Assembly: GCF_035325945.1 (NCBI RefSeq)
Contig: NZ_DAOKYX010000001.1
Coordinates: forward strand, 124,001-188,000
DNA length: 64,000 bases
Reading direction: 5' to 3'
Source: Parvibaculum sp035325945
Lineage (GTDB): Bacteria > Pseudomonadota > Alphaproteobacteria > Parvibaculales > Parvibaculaceae
The position numbers and the translations under genes are program-made. A model generated the notes under the pieces. That model did no database searches and had not been told where the DNA came from. It saw only the letters and a program-made list of their open reading frames with translations. Below, piece after piece: positions 43,257 through 51,641 of this stretch. How positions within the stretch are numbered: position 1 is the stretch's first letter; every line of letters begins with the position of its first letter.

Positions 43257-43288
43257 GCTTCCCTCCCCGCCCCGGCGGAGAGGGAAGC
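43257..43288. terminator. Hairpin between the convergent btuB and enoyl-CoA hydratase genes
   Basis: GCTTCCCTC (43257-43265) pairs with GAGGGAAGC (43280-43288) around a GC-rich loop. Neither side has a clear U-tract, so it may work as a weak bidirectional terminator. Confidence 0.4.
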
Positions 43289-43303
43289 CCTTCGGGCAGG
43301 CGT

Positions 43304-44149
43304 TCAGCGGCCGGTGAACTTCGCCGCGCGCTTCTCGACGAAATGGGCGACGCCTTCGCGGAAATCCTCCGTGGCAAAACTCTTCTGCATCTCGCTGTCA
43401 CCGACCGCGAGCGCCTCGTTGAAATCCTGAAAGAGCGCCTTCCAGACCTGCGCCTTCATCACCGCCATGGAGCGCGGGCTCACCGTCTCGGCCAGCATCC
43501 GCGCATAATCCATCACCGAACCCATGAAGTTCGCCTGCTCGAAGACCTTGTTGACGAGGCCGATCCGTTCGGCCTCTGCCGCCGTCACCTTGCGCGCGGA
43601 AAGCAGAAGATCGAGCGCATGCGCCGGGCCGACGAGGCGCGGCAGAAGCCATGAAATTCCGTGCTCGGCGATGAGGCCACGGCTCGCAAAGGCGGTCGTG
43701 AACTTCGCGTCGGAGCCCGCAAAACGCATGTCGGCATAAAGCGCGAAGACGAGGCCGAGACCGGCCGCCGGGCCATTGATCGCCGCGATGACGGGCTTCT
43801 TCACCTGCATGAGATAGCCGAAGCGGCCGCCATAATGCACGCCGACTTCGGGCCCGAGGCCGCCCGCGAAATTGAAGCTCTCCTCGCGCGCCGCCTTCGC
43901 GAATTCGCGCTCCTGCGGTTGATCGGCCTTGATGCCCTGGAGGATGCCCATATCGGCGCCAGCGCAAAAGCCGCGCCCCGCGCCCGTCACGACGATCGCG
44001 CGCACCTCATCGTCATCGACGGCCGAGGCAATCGCGCGCTTGAGGCTCTTCTCCATCGCGCCGGTCCAGGCGTTGAGTTTTTCAGACCGGTTCAGCGTGA
44101 GGACGGCGACACGGTCCCGCACCTCGTAAATGAGATCTTCGTAAGTCAT
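43304..44149 (-). CDS. Enoyl-CoA hydratase/isomerase family protein
   Basis: A 281-residue crotonase-fold protein beginning MTYEDLIYEVRDRVAVLTLNR. It has the oxyanion segment GAGRGFCAGADMGIL and the second loop INGPAAGLG. The catalytic pair of canonical hydratases is not fully conserved (AFASRGLIAEHGISWLLPR is the isomerase-like helix with a glutamate before the loop), so the chemistry is uncertain. The ATG at 44149 begins at the fold; the frame is open to 44284. It is divergent, with 206 bases, from the S1P-lyase-like gene. Confidence 0.92.
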   Translation of the reverse strand: MTYEDLIYEVRDRVAVLTLNRSEKLNAWTGAMEKSLKRAIASAVDDDEVRAIVVTGAGRGFCAGADMGILQGIKADQPQEREFAKAAREESFNFAGGLGPEVGVHYGGRFGYLMQVKKPVIAAINGPAAGLGLVFALYADMRFAGSDAKFTTAFASRGLIAEHGISWLLPRLVGPAHALDLLLSARKVTAAEAERIGLVNKVFEQANFMGSVMDYARMLAETVSPRSMAVMKAQVWKALFQDFNEALAVGDSEMQKSFATEDFREGVAHFVEKRAAKFTGR

Positions 44150-44355
44150 GTTTCCCTCCCTGAACGACGCTGACCGTCTGTTTTCCTCGTCCGCGCGCAA
44201 GTCTGCGTCGCATCTTGCGGCATGGTCAAAGCATTTTTGGACACGCGGCGACGCCGCGCTTGACCTGACAATCGCAGAGGACACACTCTCTTCCGGTCAT
44301 GCGCAAATCCTCCGCGAGAGGTCCGATCCTCCGCCGAACGACGAAAGACACGAAC

Positions 44356-45588
44356 ATGTCGATGCCGGAAAAAGGAACCGACTGGGAAACGCTGAAGCGC
44401 GATATGCAGGCGCGGGGACAGGGCGACGTCAAATGGCGCGACGGCAAGACGGCCGTCTATGTCTTCAATGCCGGACCCGATGTCGAGCGTGTGCAGAAGG
44501 AAGCCTACACGCTCTTCATGTCGGAGAACGGCCTCGGCCCGCTCGCCTTTCCCAGCCTCAAGAAGATGGAAGACGAAGTCGTCTCCATGGGGCTCTCGCT
44601 TCTTCATGCGCCGGAAGGCGCGGCGGGAAACATCACATCGGGCGGCACCGACTCGATCACCATGGCGATGAAGGCCGCGCGGGATTTCGCGCGAAAGGAA
44701 GGGGACAAAAAGGGCACGCTCAACATCGTGCTTCCCCGCTCCGCCCATCCCGCTTTCGACAAGGCGGCGAAGGTGATGGAAATCGAAGTGCGGCGCGTCG
44801 CCGTGGGCAGCGACTGGTTCGCCGATGTCGAGGCAATGGCGGAAGCGGCGGACGCGCAGACGGCGATGATCGTCGGCTCGGCGCCCTGCTTTCCCTACGG
44901 CCTCATCGATCCGATCGAAAAACTCGGCCAGCTCGCGCGGGCGCGCGGGCTCTGGCTCCATGTGGATGCCTGTGTCGGCGGCTATATCGCGCCTTTCGTG
45001 CGGATGAATGGCGGCGATATTCCGCCTTTCGATTTCGAGGTCGAGGGCGTCTCCTCCATGTCGGCCGATCTGCACAAATACGGCTATTGCGCGAAGGGCG
45101 CTTCCACCGTCCTCTTTCGCACGGAAGCGCTGCGCGCCCATATGATCTTCGACTGCAACGAATGGCCGGGCGGGCGCATGGTCACGCCGACGCTCGCCGG
45201 CACACGGCCGGGTGGCGCCATTGCGGCCGCATGGGCGGTGATGAACTTCCTCGGCGTCGAGGGCTATCGCGCCAAGCATCGCCAGGTCACCGATGCGCGG
45301 GAGAAGATCGAGGCGGGGGTCAGGGCGCTCGGTTTCCGCGTCATCGGCCGCCCGCAGCTCGGCCTCCTCGCCTTCACCCATGACGAGATCGACTGCATGG
45401 CCGTCTGGGGCAAGCTCTTCGAGCGCGGCTGGTTCACGAGCCTCACGACCGAGCCCAAGGGGCTTCACCTCATGCTCTCGCCCTTCCATCTTCAGGTCGC
45501 CGACATCTATCTCTCGGACCTCGCCGCCGCTACGGCGGAGGTGAAGGCCGGACAAAAAGGCCCGGCACGCGAAGCGCGCTACAGCTAG
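44356..45588 (+). CDS. Sphingosine-1-phosphate-lyase-like PLP enzyme
   Basis: A 410-residue group II PLP-dependent decarboxylase-fold protein. ITSGGTDSITMAMKAARD and HVDACVGGYIAPF, then ADLHKYGYCAKGAS with the PLP lysine, follow the eukaryotic and bacterial S1P lyase sequence closely. S1P lyase splits sphingosine-1-phosphate into a long-chain aldehyde and phosphoethanolamine. A bacterial role in sphingolipid or related amino-alcohol phosphate breakdown is inferred; no sphingolipid synthesis genes are visible here. It lies 87 bases upstream of an acyl-CoA synthetase. The start is the ATG at 44356. Confidence 0.88.
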   Translation: MSMPEKGTDWETLKRDMQARGQGDVKWRDGKTAVYVFNAGPDVERVQKEAYTLFMSENGLGPLAFPSLKKMEDEVVSMGLSLLHAPEGAAGNITSGGTDSITMAMKAARDFARKEGDKKGTLNIVLPRSAHPAFDKAAKVMEIEVRRVAVGSDWFADVEAMAEAADAQTAMIVGSAPCFPYGLIDPIEKLGQLARARGLWLHVDACVGGYIAPFVRMNGGDIPPFDFEVEGVSSMSADLHKYGYCAKGASTVLFRTEALRAHMIFDCNEWPGGRMVTPTLAGTRPGGAIAAAWAVMNFLGVEGYRAKHRQVTDAREKIEAGVRALGFRVIGRPQLGLLAFTHDEIDCMAVWGKLFERGWFTSLTTEPKGLHLMLSPFHLQVADIYLSDLAAATAEVKAGQKGPAREARYS

Positions 45589-45675
45589 GCACCAGGACTG
45601 CAAGGCCGCGCTTTTCTCCGCCTCCGCTCCTGATAGACTTTGCAGCCTATGGGGAGAAAAGGGGAGGAGTTCGAT

Positions 45676-47223
45676 ATGGGTGCCTATGTGCGATCCGGCG
45701 CGCGCGTCGCCGATGTGCCATCGCTGCTCGAGCGCGCGGCGCGGGCGGCCGGGGGCTTTGCGAGCCTCGGCATCGGGCCGGGCGATGTCGTCGCCGTCTA
45801 TCTGCGCAACGACTTCGCCTTCTTCGAAGCTTCTGTCGCGGCGGGGCTTGTCGGCGCCTATTCGACGCCGGTCAACTGGCACAATTCACCCGACGAAGCG
45901 GCCTATATCTTCGACAATTCCGGCGCGAAGGCGATCGTCATCCATGCCGACCTCTATCACCCGATCGCCAGCGCCATTCCGGCGCATGTGCCGGTCTTCG
46001 TGGTCGAGACGCCGCCTGAAATCATATCCGCCTACGGAATAAGTGCGGATGCCTCACGCCTGCCGCAAGGGGTTCCCGTCTGGGATGCCTGGCTTTCCGG
46101 CTTCGCACCGAGAGCGCAGGGACCGGACGAAGCGCCCGGCTCCATGATCTACACATCCGGCACGACCGGACACCCGAAGGGCGTGCGCCGCAACCAGCCG
46201 ACCCCGGAGCAGATAGCCGCCCAGCAGCGCGGCATCGCCACCGTCATGGGGTTCAACGAGCAGTTCGCGCCCTCCGGCGAAATCGTCACCGTGATCACCG
46301 GGCCCATGTATCACTCGGCGCCCAATGCCTATGGGCTTACCGGCCTGAAGCTCGGCGCCAGCATCATCCTTCAGCCGCGCTTCGACCCGGAGGAGCTGCT
46401 CGCCCTCATCGAGCGCCACCGCGTCACGCATCTCCACATGGTGCCGACCATGTTCGTCCGCCTGCTGAAACTTCCCGAGGTGGTGAAACGCAAATACGAT
46501 CTCTCGTCGCTCCGCTTCGTCGTCCATGCGGCGGCGCCCTGCCCCGTCCATGTCAAGCAGGCGATGATCGAATGGTGGGGGCCGGTCATCAACGAATATT
46601 ACGGCGCGACCGAGACGGGCGCCGTCGTCTTCTGCACCTCGGAGGAATGGCTCAAACATCCCGGCACCGTCGGCAAGGCGCTCCCGAATGCGCGCGTCAT
46701 GGTGCTCGACGAGAACGGCAACGAGGTCTCCAGGGGCGCAACCGGCGAGGTTGTCGCGCGTCAACCCGACATTGCCGATTTCACCTATCACGGCGATGAC
46801 GAGAAGCGCCGCCGCACCGAGAAGCGCGGCCTCATCTCGGCGGGCGATATCGGATATCTCGACGAGGATGGATTTCTCTATCTCTGCGACCGCGCGAAGG
46901 ACATGGTCATTTCGGGCGGCGTCAACATCTACCCCGCCGAGATCGAAGCCGAACTCCACAAGATGCCGGGCGTGGCCGATTGCGCCGTCTTCGGCATTCC
47001 CGACGAGGAATTCGGCGAAACCGTCTGCGCCATCGTGCAGCGCCAGCCGGGCGCCGATTTCGAGCCCGAGGCCGTCCGCTCCTTCCTGCGCGAGCGCATC
47101 GCCGGATACAAGGTGCCGAAGCGCGTCGAATTCCGCAGCGAACTGCCGCGCGAGGACTCCGGCAAGATCTTCAAACGCAAGCTGCGCGAGCCTTTCTGGG
47201 AGGGGCAGAACCGGCGCATCTGA
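45676..47223 (+). CDS. Acyl-CoA synthetase (AMP-forming)
   Basis: A 515-residue ANL-superfamily ligase that activates a carboxylic acid to its acyl-CoA through an acyl-AMP. The P-loop MIYTSGTTGHPKGVRR, the NEYYGATETG core, SAGDIGYLDEDGFLYLCDRAKDMVISGGVNIYP and the terminal catalytic lysine segment EDSGKIFKRKLRE are all intact. The ATG at 45676 follows AGGAG by six bases, better than the earlier TTG/ATG options. It is downstream of the S1P-lyase-like gene and would suit activation of a fatty acid made from its aldehyde product, but this is inference. Confidence 0.95.
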   Translation: MGAYVRSGARVADVPSLLERAARAAGGFASLGIGPGDVVAVYLRNDFAFFEASVAAGLVGAYSTPVNWHNSPDEAAYIFDNSGAKAIVIHADLYHPIASAIPAHVPVFVVETPPEIISAYGISADASRLPQGVPVWDAWLSGFAPRAQGPDEAPGSMIYTSGTTGHPKGVRRNQPTPEQIAAQQRGIATVMGFNEQFAPSGEIVTVITGPMYHSAPNAYGLTGLKLGASIILQPRFDPEELLALIERHRVTHLHMVPTMFVRLLKLPEVVKRKYDLSSLRFVVHAAAPCPVHVKQAMIEWWGPVINEYYGATETGAVVFCTSEEWLKHPGTVGKALPNARVMVLDENGNEVSRGATGEVVARQPDIADFTYHGDDEKRRRTEKRGLISAGDIGYLDEDGFLYLCDRAKDMVISGGVNIYPAEIEAELHKMPGVADCAVFGIPDEEFGETVCAIVQRQPGADFEPEAVRSFLRERIAGYKVPKRVEFRSELPREDSGKIFKRKLREPFWEGQNRRI

Positions 47224-47297
47224 CGCTCCACCGGGCAGGCAACCGGCAGACTTTGTGCCAACCTGGCAAGCGGGCTACTGCACATCCGGAATAATCT

Positions 47298-47500
47298 CGC
47301 AAATGCGAAGAACGGCGTCAGGCCCGCCGAAGCCTTTCTGGTGGCGACGCGGACGTTCCCCGGGATTTACGGGCTCGCCTTCCTTGTGAACTTCGCCCCT
47401 CCTACTGAAAGGGCCTGAGCACATACTTGCGGGCGCGACTGCCATTCGCGCCCGCCCCCGCTCCAGGAAACGCAACCTCCCCCTTGCGGGAGGTTTTTTT
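47298..47500 (+). ncRNA. Possible structured RNA ending in a terminator
   Basis: The stretch between the CoA-synthetase and MarR genes (47224-47550) holds no convincing ORF but has nested complementarity: CGCAA (47298-47302) with TTGCG (47427-47431), CAGGCCC (47319-47325) with GGGCCTG (47411-47417), CGAAG (47328-47332) with CTTCG (47391-47395), and GGCGA (47343-47347) with TCGCC (47375-47379). These stack into one long imperfect hairpin with internal bulges, followed by a 10-bp GC hairpin (47429-47455) and the terminator. The shape recalls 6S RNA, but I cannot confirm the family. Confidence 0.35.
47474..47500 (+). terminator. Rho-independent terminator upstream of the MarR gene
   Basis: AACCTCCC (47474-47481) pairs with GGGAGGTT (47488-47495) around a 6-base loop, followed by a run of T. 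It is a strong plus-strand terminator 250 bases after the acyl-CoA synthetase stop, so it probably ends a separate short transcript or the read-through. Confidence 0.88.
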
Positions 47501-47509
47501 GCGGTCATA

Positions 47510-47528
47510 TAATAAGCCCTGCTTATTA
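47510..47528. promoter_or_regulatory. Palindromic operator for the MarR regulator
   Basis: TAATAAGC (47510-47517) and GCTTATTA (47521-47528) form an 8-bp perfect inverted repeat with a 3-base spacer, 22 bases upstream of the MarR start. Size, symmetry and AT content fit a MarR-dimer site, so the gene probably represses itself and the efflux genes after it. Confidence 0.75.
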
Positions 47529-47550
47529 ACAGCAGACCACTTTAATAGCC

Positions 47551-48039
47551 ATGCTTCTTAAATCCATGCCCTCCCGCTCCGACCCCGGCCATGGCATCGG
47601 CTTCCTGCTGGCCGACTCCTCCCGCATGCTCCGGCGCATCTTCAACGAGCGCGTAACGCCGCTCGGCCTCACTCAGGCGCAATGGCGCGCGCTCGTGCAT
47701 CTGTCGCGGAACGAGGGGCTCAATCAGGTCAGCCTCGCCGACCTGCTCGAAGTTCAGCCGATCACCGTCGCGCGCCTCATCGACAAGCTCGTCGCGGCAG
47801 GCCTCGTCGAACGCAGGCCCGACCCGAACGACAGGCGCGCACTCAGGCTGTTTCTCACCGAGCAGGCAACGCCGCTGCTCGATCGCATATGGGACATCGC
47901 CGAGGAAACCTACAACGTCGTCCTTGCGGGCTTCTCGCCTGAAGAGTGCGAAATGCTGGCCGAGATGATGACGCGCATGCGCGGAAATCTGACGACACTG
48001 CTGCCAGGCTGTGCCTCGCGCGCCGCAGCGGCGAAATAG
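47551..48039 (+). CDS. MarR family transcriptional regulator
   Basis: A 162-residue winged-helix regulator. The DNA-binding core reads LTQAQWRALVHLSRNEGLNQVSLADLLEV, the recognition helix QPITVARLIDKLVAAGLVERRPDPNDRRAL is typical, and the C-terminal helices (EETYNVVLAGFSPEECEML) make the dimer interface. MarR proteins release DNA on binding phenolic or other ligands. The palindrome at 47510-47528 lies just upstream, and the HlyD and DHA2 exporter genes follow by 23 and 4 bases: the standard EmrR-EmrA-EmrB arrangement. Confidence 0.94.
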   Translation: MLLKSMPSRSDPGHGIGFLLADSSRMLRRIFNERVTPLGLTQAQWRALVHLSRNEGLNQVSLADLLEVQPITVARLIDKLVAAGLVERRPDPNDRRALRLFLTEQATPLLDRIWDIAEETYNVVLAGFSPEECEMLAEMMTRMRGNLTTLLPGCASRAAAAK

Positions 48040-48062
48040 AATCCCGAAAGCTGGAGTCTCCC

Positions 48063-49139
48063 ATGTCAGTCTCATTCGCCCCCGTCTCGAGCGCGGCCAG
48101 GCGCTTCCTCGGCGACCGCGCTTCCCTGAGGCCCGTTCTTCTCATCGGCGTTCCCGCCATCGCTCTCGTCGCGCTCTTCTACGTCTACATGACGAGCGGG
48201 CGCTATGTGAGCACCGACAACGCCTATGTGAAGGCGGACATGGTGTCGGTAAGCCCGGATGTAGGCGGCCGCATCGTCGCCGTCTTCGTCAAGCAGAACC
48301 AGTCCGTGAAAGCCGGCGATCCGATGTTCCAGATCGATCCCGCGCCCTACGAACTCGCGCTCGCGGAAGCCGATGCGCAACTCGCGGCCGCGGAAAGCAG
48401 CATCCGCGCGCTCAAGGCGAAATACGAGATGACGGTCGCCCAGATCGGCCTCGGCCGCTCGAGCATCGACTACTACGATCGCGAATATAGGCGGCAGTCC
48501 GCACTCGCCAAGCGGAGCTTCGCCAGCCAGGCCAATCTCGACACGGCGCGCCACAATTACGATACCTCCGTGCAGCTTCTTTCCGTGATGCGGCAGAGCC
48601 TCGAGCAGATTTCCGCTCAGCTCGACGGCAAGCCCGACGCTCCGGTCGATGAGCATGCGTCCTATCGCTCCGCCAAGGCGCAGCGCGACAATGCGGCTCT
48701 CAATCTCGAACGCGCCACGGTGCGCGCGCCCTTCGACGGCGTGGCCGGACGCCAGCCGCAGGTCGGCGACAATGTTTCGCCCGGCGTGCCCGTGGTGAGC
48801 CTCGTTTCCAACGAGCAGGTCTGGGTCGAGGCCAATTTCAAGGAAACCGATCTCACCAACGTCCATCCCGGCCAGACGGCGACGATCCATATCGACACCT
48901 ATCCGAACCATGACTGGACCGGCCATGTCGCCAGCATCTCGCAGGCGACGGGCGCGGAGTTCTCGATCCTCCCGGCGCAGAACGCGACAGGCAACTGGGT
49001 GAAGGTCGTGCAGCGCATCCCCGTGCGCGTCGCCATCGACCGCCACCCGGAAGATCCCGTCATCCGCGCGGGTATGAGCGTCGAGGTCGAAATCGATACA
49101 CATTCTAGCGCCGCCGCTCCCGACGAAGCGCGGAACTGA
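48063..49139 (+). CDS. emrA: HlyD/EmrA-type periplasmic adaptor
   Basis: A 358-residue membrane-fusion protein: one N-terminal membrane helix (about 23-43), a first barrel-sandwich strand set with DNAYVKADMVSVSPDVGGRI, an alpha-helical hairpin (about 100-200) and a second half with RATVRAPFDGVAGRQPQVGDNVSPGVPVV and NFKETDLTNVHPGQTA. It bridges the inner-membrane exporter to an outer-membrane channel (not encoded here). It is co-transcribed with the MarR and DHA2 genes. The symbol follows the operon architecture; substrates are unknown. Confidence 0.92.
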   Translation: MSVSFAPVSSAARRFLGDRASLRPVLLIGVPAIALVALFYVYMTSGRYVSTDNAYVKADMVSVSPDVGGRIVAVFVKQNQSVKAGDPMFQIDPAPYELALAEADAQLAAAESSIRALKAKYEMTVAQIGLGRSSIDYYDREYRRQSALAKRSFASQANLDTARHNYDTSVQLLSVMRQSLEQISAQLDGKPDAPVDEHASYRSAKAQRDNAALNLERATVRAPFDGVAGRQPQVGDNVSPGVPVVSLVSNEQVWVEANFKETDLTNVHPGQTATIHIDTYPNHDWTGHVASISQATGAEFSILPAQNATGNWVKVVQRIPVRVAIDRHPEDPVIRAGMSVEVEIDTHSSAAAPDEARN

Positions 49140-49143
49140 TCCC

Positions 49144-50676
49144 ATGACGCCGACACTCAGGAGGGCCATCGTCACCGGCGCGATCATGCTCGCCACGGTG
49201 ATGCAGACGCTCGACTCGACGATCGCCAATGTGGCGCTGCCGCACATGCAGGGCACCATGGCCGCGACGCAGGACCAGATCGCCTGGGTGCTCACCTCCT
49301 ACATCATCGCCGCCGCCATCGCGACGCCTGCGACGGGCTTTCTCGCCATCCGCTTCGGCCGCAAAACGCTGCTGGCGATCTCCGTCATCGGCTTCACCGT
49401 CACCTCCATGCTGTGCGGCGCGGCCATGACGCTCGACCAGATCGTCATCTTCCGCCTGGCGCAGGGCGCGTTCGGCGCCGCCTTCGTGCCGCTGTCGCAG
49501 GCGATCATGCTCGACATGTACTCGATGGAGCAGCGCGGAAAGATGATGGCGCTGTGGGGCGTCGGCGTCATGGTCGGCCCCATCGCCGGCCCCGCTCTCG
49601 GCGGCTGGCTGACGGACAGCTATAGCTGGCGCTGGGTGTTCTATATCAACGTGCCTTTCGGCATCGTCGCGCTCGCAGGCGTGCTGATCGGCATGACGGA
49701 GTCCCATCTCGACAAGCTTCGCAAATTCGACTGGATGGGCTTCGCCTTTCTGAGCCTCTGCATAGGCTCGGCGCAGCTCATGCTCGATCGCGGCAACCTC
49801 GTCGACTGGTTCTCCTCCACCGAGATCATCGTCTACGCCGTCGTCATGTGCTTCACGCTCTATCTGTTCGTCGCGCATTCGGCGACCACGGCGCGCCCCT
49901 TCATCGACCTCGAACTCTTCAAGGATCGCAATCTCGTCGTCGGCCTCATCATCATGTTCATCGTCGGCTTCGTTCTCTATGCGACGATGGCGCTGATGCC
50001 GCCCTATCTCGAATCGCTCATGGGCTTTCCCGTCGTCACCACGGGTCTCGTACTGGCGCCGCGCGGCCTCGGCACCATGATCGCCATGGTCATTGCCGGC
50101 CGCATCATCAACATCGTCGACATGCGCGCGATCATCGGCTTCGGGCTCGCGCTCGCCTCCTTCTCGCTGTGGGAGATGGCGCAATTCAATCTCGACGTCA
50201 GTACCAGCCTCATCGTCTCGACGGGGCTCGTGCAGGGCTTCGGACTCGGCTTCATCTTCGCGCCGCTGACGACGGTCTCCTTCGCCACGCTCGCGCCGCA
50301 TCTCAGAACCGAGGGCACGAGCTTCTACAGCCTGCTGCGGAACGTCGGCTCGAGCGTCGGCATCTCCGCCTCGCAGACGCTGATCTCGCGGCTGACACAG
50401 GTGAACCACGCGACGATCGCCGAGCATGTGACGGCGACCAATCCGCTCTACCGGCCGGAAGCGATGCCGCCAATGCTCGATCTCACCACGCCCATGGGGC
50501 TCGCCGCTCTCGACAGCGAGGTGACGCGGCAGGCGGCCGCGATCGCCTATATCGACGACTTCAAGCTGATGATGTACCTCACCCTCATCGCAATTCCGCT
50601 GCTCATCCTGATGCGGCAGCCGAAAATACCGGGAGATGTGGCTGAGGAAGAATCCCTGCATGCGGCTGCCGACTGA
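49144..50676 (+). CDS. emrB: DHA2-type (EmrB) MFS drug exporter
   Basis: A 510-residue permease with about 14 hydrophobic helices. It begins MLATVMQTLDSTIANVALPHMQG, the conserved helix 1 motif of the DHA2 family (D-S-T-I-V-N-VA-LP), has the MFS loop LAIRFGRKTLL and the motif C GPIAGPALGGWL. It uses proton exchange to pump amphipathic compounds and pairs with the HlyD adaptor four bases upstream. It should be regulated by the MarR gene of the same operon. Confidence 0.94.
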   Translation: MTPTLRRAIVTGAIMLATVMQTLDSTIANVALPHMQGTMAATQDQIAWVLTSYIIAAAIATPATGFLAIRFGRKTLLAISVIGFTVTSMLCGAAMTLDQIVIFRLAQGAFGAAFVPLSQAIMLDMYSMEQRGKMMALWGVGVMVGPIAGPALGGWLTDSYSWRWVFYINVPFGIVALAGVLIGMTESHLDKLRKFDWMGFAFLSLCIGSAQLMLDRGNLVDWFSSTEIIVYAVVMCFTLYLFVAHSATTARPFIDLELFKDRNLVVGLIIMFIVGFVLYATMALMPPYLESLMGFPVVTTGLVLAPRGLGTMIAMVIAGRIINIVDMRAIIGFGLALASFSLWEMAQFNLDVSTSLIVSTGLVQGFGLGFIFAPLTTVSFATLAPHLRTEGTSFYSLLRNVGSSVGISASQTLISRLTQVNHATIAEHVTATNPLYRPEAMPPMLDLTTPMGLAALDSEVTRQAAAIAYIDDFKLMMYLTLIAIPLLILMRQPKIPGDVAEEESLHAAAD

Positions 50677-50750
50677 GAAAGGTTGAATCCGCGCCGCCGC
50701 CGCGCCATGCTCCGGGCGGCCGCGAATGCCGCGCCGGTGAGGAAGCGCAT

Positions 50751-51635
50751 ATGTCCGTCGAAATACCCTATGTCCGCGACATCGAGTTCAACTATGGCGA
50801 CAGCGTCGAGGTTTCGCCGCTGATCCGCCGCGTCGTCGCGGAAAACCCCTCGGCCTTCACCTACAAGGGCACGGGCACCTACATCATCGGTCACGGGCGC
50901 GTGGCGGTGATCGATCCCGGCCCGCTCATCGATGCGCATGTCGAGGCACTGATGCGCGCGCTCGAGGGCGAGACGGTGACGCATATTCTCATCACCCACA
51001 CGCACACCGACCATTCGCCTGCGGCCGCGCCCCTGAAGGCGCTCACAGGCGCCAGGACCTATGGCTACGGGCCTCATGGCGCAGGCTCCGGCGAGGAAGA
51101 TGGCGACATGGACTTCGTGCCCGATGTCGAGATCCGTCATGGCGACATCATCAAGGGCGATGGCTGGACCATCGAATGCGTGCACACGCCCGGCCACACC
51201 TCGAACCATATCTGCTTCGCGCTGAAGGAAGAAAAAGCGCTCTTCTCCGGCGATCATGTCATGGGCTGGTCGACCAGCATCGTGAGCCCGCCCGATGGAG
51301 ACATGTCCGCCTATATGGATTCGCTCGCGCTGCTTCTGACGCGGGACGACGAGGTCTACTGGCCGACGCATGGGCCCGCCATCCACGATCCAAAGCGGCT
51401 CGTGCGCGCCTTCATCGCCCATCGCGAAGAGCGCGAGCAGCAGATCATCGAGCAACTGAAAGCTGGCCATCACCGCATCGCTGAGATGGTGCCCGTCATG
51501 TATGCGGCGGTTGACAGGCGGCTTCATCCCGCCGCGGCGCGTTCGGTCTTCGCGCATATGACGCGGCTCGTCGCGCAGGGCCGCGTCCTGACCGATGGCG
51601 AAGTGACGCTCGGAGCGGAATACAGGCTGCCCTGA
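50751..51635 (+). CDS. Metallo-beta-lactamase fold hydrolase
   Basis: A 294-residue MBL-fold protein with the zinc motif ILITHTHTDHSPAAAP (HxHxDH), HTPGHTSNHIC (third His), FSGDHVMGW (bridging Asp) and a late THGPAIHD. The C-terminal winged-helix-like region is typical of the glyoxalase-II/LACTB2 group, which hydrolyses thioesters or phosphodiesters. It lies 74 bases after the exporter and may be transcribed with it, but no link to efflux is shown. Substrate unknown. Confidence 0.92.
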   Translation: MSVEIPYVRDIEFNYGDSVEVSPLIRRVVAENPSAFTYKGTGTYIIGHGRVAVIDPGPLIDAHVEALMRALEGETVTHILITHTHTDHSPAAAPLKALTGARTYGYGPHGAGSGEEDGDMDFVPDVEIRHGDIIKGDGWTIECVHTPGHTSNHICFALKEEKALFSGDHVMGWSTSIVSPPDGDMSAYMDSLALLLTRDDEVYWPTHGPAIHDPKRLVRAFIAHREEREQQIIEQLKAGHHRIAEMVPVMYAAVDRRLHPAAARSVFAHMTRLVAQGRVLTDGEVTLGAEYRLP

Positions 51636-51641
51636 CAGGCC

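Noticed and set aside
47275..47424. Minus-strand ORF of about 49 codons ending ...RICEIIPDVQ
   Set aside because: It lies in the structured region, has third-position GC well below the neighbours, and I see no start with a ribosome-binding site.
49105..50661. 518-codon minus-strand frame opposite the DHA2 exporter
   Set aside because: Its His/Asp/Arg-rich composition is the usual shadow of a membrane-protein gene in GC-rich DNA.
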